A stretch of 64,000 bases of DNA from Owenia fusiformis (Eukaryota; Annelida; Polychaeta; Sabellida; Oweniidae): the NCBI GenBank assembly GCA_903813345.2, contig CAIIXF020000001.1, positions 21,969,915-22,033,914 on the forward strand, written 5' to 3'. Of the stretch, positions 29,401-35,400 are shown one piece after another. Positions within the stretch are counted from its first letter, which is position 1; each line of letters starts with the position of its first letter. A program made the position numbers and the translations under genes. The notes beneath the pieces were generated by a model. It had not been told where the DNA came from and made no database searches. It saw nothing but the letters and a program-made list of their open reading frames with translations.

Positions 29401-32400
29401 TTGACAATATATATTGAGTGAAATATTCAAATCTTTATCATTTCAATCCTTATACTTGATATATACACATCAACTAAAAACCATGAAACTAGTACCATAT
29501 GTAGACAACCCAGAACACTGGTTGAAACTTATTAGAGCTGGTAGACAGAATAGATTGAAAGTATCTCAAACAGGAAGAGGGTGGATAGGCATAGATGACA
29601 TTAAAGAAGATACTAAACCGGTATTAATCATATCACCCATGACTGCAGTTGTCGACAGAGCAAAGGCACAATTGAAACGTCAACAAGAAGATATGAAACA
29701 TGAAGAGTATAGACCATCTAAAGAGAAACAACAAAACTCTGTAAATATAAAGAAGAAACATCCATTTAAACAGAAAAAACAAAACACTTCGAATACAAGA
29801 AAGAAACGGACATTCTTATACAAACCACCTGGTATCCCAGCAAGGATGGACGATTAAAGTTATTTGTATATAATACTGAACGATATGAATAAAAATAAAT
29901 AACTAAAGTTTCAAATGTTGTTGCTATTTACAGTCATTTACAAATGGTTTGAATATGTATGAGCATTAGTTAGCATTACCTCATTAGCATCTGTTAGCAT
30001 TATCATTAGCATATGTTAGCATCTGTTAGCATTATCATTAGTATCTGTTAGCATTACCATTAGCATATGTTAGCATCTGTTAGCATTACCATTAGCATAT
30101 GTTAGCATCTGTTAGCATTACATCATTAGCATATGTTAGCATTATTTAGCATTAGTTTTACAAATGTTCACTGATGTTCACAAATGTTCAAAAATGTTCA
30201 CTAGTATTGTTCACAAATATTCACTAGTATTGTTCACAAATGTTCACTAATGTTCACAAATGTTCAAAAATGTTCACTAGTATTGTTCACAAATGTTCAC
30301 TGATGTTCACAAATGTTCACTAGTATTGTTCACAAATGTTCACTGATGTTCACAAATGTTCACAAATGTTCACTAGTATTGTTCACAAATGTTCACTGAT
30401 GTTCACAAATGTTCACCAGTATTGTTCACAAATGTTCACTGATGTTCACAAATGTTCACTAGTATTGTTCACAAATGTTCACTGATGTTCACAAATGTTC
30501 ACTAGTATTGTTCACAAATGTTCACTGATGTTCACAAATGTTACCAGTATTGTTCACAAATGTTCACTGATGTTCACAAATGTTCACTAGTATTGTTCAC
30601 AAATGTTCACTGATGTTCACAAATGTTCACTAGTATTGTTCACAAATGTTCACTGATGTTCACAAATGTTCACAAATGTTCACTAGTATTGTTCACAAAT
30701 GTTCACTGATGTTCACAAATGTTCACCAGTATTGTTCACAAATGTTCACTGATGTTCACAAATGTTCACTAGTATTGTTCACAAATGTTCACTGATGTTC
30801 ACAAATGTTCACTAGTATTGTTCACTGATGTTCACAAATGTTCACTAGTATTGTTCACAAATGTTCACTAGTATTGTTCACTGATGTTCACTAGTATTGT
30901 TCACAAATGTTCACTGATGTTCACAAATGTTCACAGGAAATGAGGAGGAGGAGGAGGAGGGGATGAGGAGGAGGGAATGAGGAGGATGGAATGAGGAGGA
31001 GGATTAGGAGGGAATGAGGAGGAGGAGGAGGGGGATTTGTGAACATCAGTGAACATTTGTGAACATCAGTGAACATTTGTGAACATCAGTGAACATTTGT
31101 GAACATTAGTGAACAATACTAGTGAACATTTGTGAACAATACTAGTGAACATTTGTGAACAATACTAGTGAACATCAGTGAACAATACTAGTGAACATTT
31201 GTGAACAATACTAGTGAACATTTGTGAACATCAGTGAACAATACTAGTGAACATTTGTGAACATCAGTGAACATTTGTGAACAATACTAGTGAACATTTG
31301 TGAACATCAGTGAACATTTGTGAACAATACTGGTGAACATTTGTGAACATCAGTGAACATTTGTGAACAATACTAGTGAACATTTGTGAACATTTGTGAA
31401 CATCAGTGAACATTTGTGAACAATACTAGTGAACATCAGTGAACATTTGTGAACAATACTAGTGAACATTTGTGAACATCAGTGAACATTTGTGAACAAT
31501 ACTGGTAACATTTGTGAACATCAGTGAACATTTGTGAACAATACTAGTGAACATTTGTGAACATCAGTGAACATTTGTGAACAATACTAGTGAACATTTG
31601 TGAACATCAGTGAACATTTGTGAACAATACTGGTGAACATTTGTGAACATCAGTGAACATTTGTGAACAATACTAGTGAACATTTGTGAACATTTGTGAA
31701 CATCAGTGAACATTTGTGAACAATACTAGTGAACATTTGTGAACATCAGTGAACATTTGTGAACAATACTAGTGAACATTTTTGAACATTTGTGAACATT
31801 AGTGAACATTTGTGAACAATACTAGTGAATATTTGTGAACAATACTAGTGAACATTTTTGAACATTTGTGAACATCAGTGAACATTTGTAAAACTAATGC
31901 TAAATAATGCTAACATATGCTAATGATGTAATGCTAACAGATGCTAACATATGCTAATGGTAATGCTAACAGATGCTAACATATGCTAATGGTAATGCTA
32001 ACAGATACTAATGATAATGCTAACAGATGCTAACATATGCTAATGATAATGCTAACAGATGCTAATGAGGTAATGCTAACTAATGCTCATACATATTCAA
32101 ACCATTTGTAAATGACTGTAAATAGCAACAACATTTGAAACTTTAGTTATTTATTTTTATTCATATCGTTCAGTATTATATACAAATAACTTTAATCGTC
32201 CATCCTTGCTGGGATACCAGGTGGTTTGTATAAGAATGTCCGTTTCTTTCTTGTATTCGAAGTGTTTTGTTTTTTCTGTTTAAATGGATGTTTCTTCTTT
32301 ATATTTACAGAGTTTTGTTGTTTCTCTTTAGATGGTCTATACTCTTCATGTTTCATATCTTCTTGTTGACGTTTCAATTGTGCCTTTGCTCTGTCGACAA

Positions 32401-35400
32401 CTGCAGTCATGGGTGATATGATTAATACCGGTTTAGTATCTTCTTTAATGTCATCTATGCCTATCCACCCTCTTCCTGTTTGAGATACTTTCAATCTATT
32501 CTGTCTACCAGCTCTAATAAGTTTCAACCAGTGTTCTGGGTTGTCTACATATGGTACTAGTTTCATGGTTTTTAGTTGATGTGTATATATCAAGTATAAG
32601 GATTGAAATGATAAAGATTTGAATATTTCACTCAATATATATTGTCAAGTGGCATCAATATCATCTTCTTATCAACATCTGATGTCGTGATATTCTTAGA
32701 AACTGATGTCGTGAATTAATGTAGTTCTTGTTGTTATTGACCATTCCAGATTAGAAAGTTGAAAGATTATTTATATTCTTAACATACATTCAATAGATTT
32801 TTCTGTCAAACTTCTGGAACCTTCCAGATGAACAATACTTGTGAACATCAGTTAATATTTGTACATGATAATTAAAGTATTCGACCATGTCACAATACTA
32901 AATTCTCTCAATTTCTACTAAATTATTTACCCTCAATTTCATTGAAATTATTTACATAAAATACAATTCGCTCAATTTCTACGAAATTATTTACATAAAA
33001 TACAATTCATATATAACAACTAATCAAAGAAATTGGAACATATATGATCCTACTGCATTTAGATGTTGTGTTATTGAATATCATGTACAGAATATTTAGG
33101 ACTTACCTTAAACATGCATACAGATATGTCTAAATCACCAGTTGTTTACTACCATGTTCATAAATGGTCCACACACTTTTTGGAGATTTTTATATGGTAA
33201 AAATGATGTCAAATTCTATTTTAGGGCATGATGTCATGTATTTTTTAAGAAACTTAGGTCATAAAATGATGATGTCATATACTCTAGATCATTCTAGAAA
33301 AAAGGATTAACACATTAAACAAAAGATGTTCTAGAATATGAAGGATTAACATTGTGATGACACAGTTAAATGTCAACATTCAATTATTACATTAAAAGAC
33401 CATTATTGTTGAAATCAAGTAGAGTAAGATCAAATGGTCAATTCAATATAGAACTTAAATAAATAAACCTTTTCAACGGTCAATTCAATATAGGACTTAA
33501 ATAAATAAACCTTTTCATCTGTACTCATATTTAATCCAAAATCCAGTTCTCTTTCCTTTTATGCCAACAGTATTTGTTTGACCAGCTCAATAGGATTATT
33601 GATTCTTTTCAATGTTGGGTTAATATTGAAAGTAGAATTGTAAACACTGTTAATGGATTATACCAAATTTAAAATAATATTAAAGGGATTTATTTTGTAC
33701 TTTACTATTCAGTCCAAGAAATACATTTCTCACCCATTTAAGATAACAATGATGTCATGCGCATCTTATCTCTCACCCATTTAAGATAACAATGATGTCA
33801 TGCGTATCTTATCTCTCACCCATTTAAGATGAAAGCCCCATCCAATTAATTTATCTCCTAATCCCCATTCAATTAATTTATCTCCTGCTCATCAATATCT
33901 CCTGCTCATCTTCAGAGATTTTGAAAGCCCCGGGCCCGTGGCGGCCCGTGGCGGCCTGATGCCCTCAGTTTTCTATCTACTATTGACATTGGTAAAGACT
34001 TGATATTTGAAACTTGACAGATTGAAAGACCTTATAAACATGATAATCTATCAATCCATTGGAAATACTATGAAGTTTAAAAGTTAGTCTTCATTTTTGC
34101 CAAAGAATATCCCTTTAATAACCCTTAAATATTTATTTTTGAAGTTTTCTGATGAATCAACCAGAGTGGGTCAAGTCATTTATTTCATGGATATTATCAT
34201 TTGACAATCACAAAAGGTTGAACAATCTTGAGTAATAGTGATGAAACAATGTTCTGTTTTAACTGCAAAGAATCTACAATGAAGTATAAACTTATCATCT
34301 AACTAATTAGGCAATATATATTACATGTTTGATTTTAAAAACTAGCATGGTCAACTCGCATTTATCATACTTAAGATATTAGATTTAGGAAAAAAAGATA
34401 TTGCGATCAAAGAATGATTCATTTGTTTTAGAAGTAGTATTTCCTGTTTTACAAAAGAGAACCTTCAAAAAATAAATGTTTGTACTGACATAAACTCTTT
34501 CTTTAATTAGTTTCTGTTTGCGTCAACTTAAGAAATACTTTGTAAAATTGAAAAAATCTTTGTATTGTAAGCTTTTGAAATGATAGTCTGATCACTTGTT
34601 CAAGCCAGCTAATATAGAAAGTATCTGTCAATTTGCTGATAAAACTCTTTCATGTAAGGTTTTCAAGCTATTTGTACCACAGAGCAGTTATCCTGAATTA
34701 TTTGTTTTTTACATGGGAGGTACTCCACACTCTCTACATACTACTTTATTGTGTTAAGTTCCCTATGGTATAACAATCACATCTCACCACATTGTGGTAG
34801 ACCCCTGTTGTCTGGTCTCTATTATTAGATAAAAAGTTTCAAGGGTAACACATTTACGTTACATGATTCTTTTCATTGCAGCTATCTATGGGTTCATTGG
34901 AAAGTTAGGATGTGTCTTACTTATGAATAAGTAGATTTATTAAAGGGTTTGTCAATCTTGGTCCTGGGATTTTGTGAAATTCCTACAAGATAAAAATTCC
35001 ATTTATGGTACATAATACACTAATTGGCCAAATTCTATGGTCCACCTTATAAGCAGCTAAGTAAGCTTTGAGAAATATGTTCGACACATTGTACATGTTG
35101 TATGAGAGTTATTTTCTGAAGTGCACATAGAACTTCACACATGTTGCAAGCAGTAATGTCCACATATGGCTCGGAATTTGTTTATATTCTAAACATTTAA
35201 ATTGAGTACTTAAAATACTTAGCTCTGGTTCTAAATTCTTCTACGAATCAGACACTTTGAAATACAGGGTGACTCAAAAAATGCTACCCTCCAAGTTTGG
35301 AATAACTTTGTCAGTAATGAAGGAACCCTCTTTAACCTTCTTGTGTAGATAAAGTGTTCAATGAAGAAAACAGTAATGTAATGTACTCATCTATGGCTTT

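Larger units (their letters stand above)
28068..30161 (+). repeat. Left arm of the palindrome (unique-sequence part)
   Basis: Mirrors 31888-33981. The outer end carries agtagatagaaaactgaggg, then a GC-rich block and short direct repeats of a unit containing cttaaatgggtgagagataa at about 28221, 28264 and 28307. A TATA-like caatatatattg precedes the gene at about 29405. Confidence 0.85.
28068..33981. mobile_element. Giant palindromic Polinton/Maverick-like non-autonomous element
   Basis: A 5,914-bp insertion in intron 1 of the SVEP1-like gene. The two arms are reverse complements: every position I compared between 28068-30161 and 31888-33981 mirrors about the same centre. The ends are 5'-AGTAGATAG...CTATCTACT-3', flanked by the perfect 6-bp repeat ATTGAC. 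Terminal AG...CT with a 6-bp duplication and very long terminal inverted repeats is the published signature of Polinton/Maverick elements. Each arm contains a GC-rich subterminal block, 43-bp direct repeats (about 28215-28325), a small intact gene, GTTAGCAT repeats and TGTTCAC heptad arrays; a polypurine segment separates the arms. No protein-primed polymerase, integrase, ATPase, protease or capsid gene is present, so it must have moved in trans. Class assignment is inference from ends and duplication. Confidence 0.8.

Noticed and set aside
29414-29482. Longer start for the small basic protein
   Set aside because: The 23-codon extension begins at a TTG, not an ATG; the first ATG with good context is at 29483.
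28068-33981. Palindrome as a pure assembly artefact (fold-back of one arm)
   Set aside because: The element has the same 6-bp duplication on both sides with different flanking DNA, AG...CT ends, and unequal central arrays, which a simple fold-back would not give. Read-level proof is still lacking.
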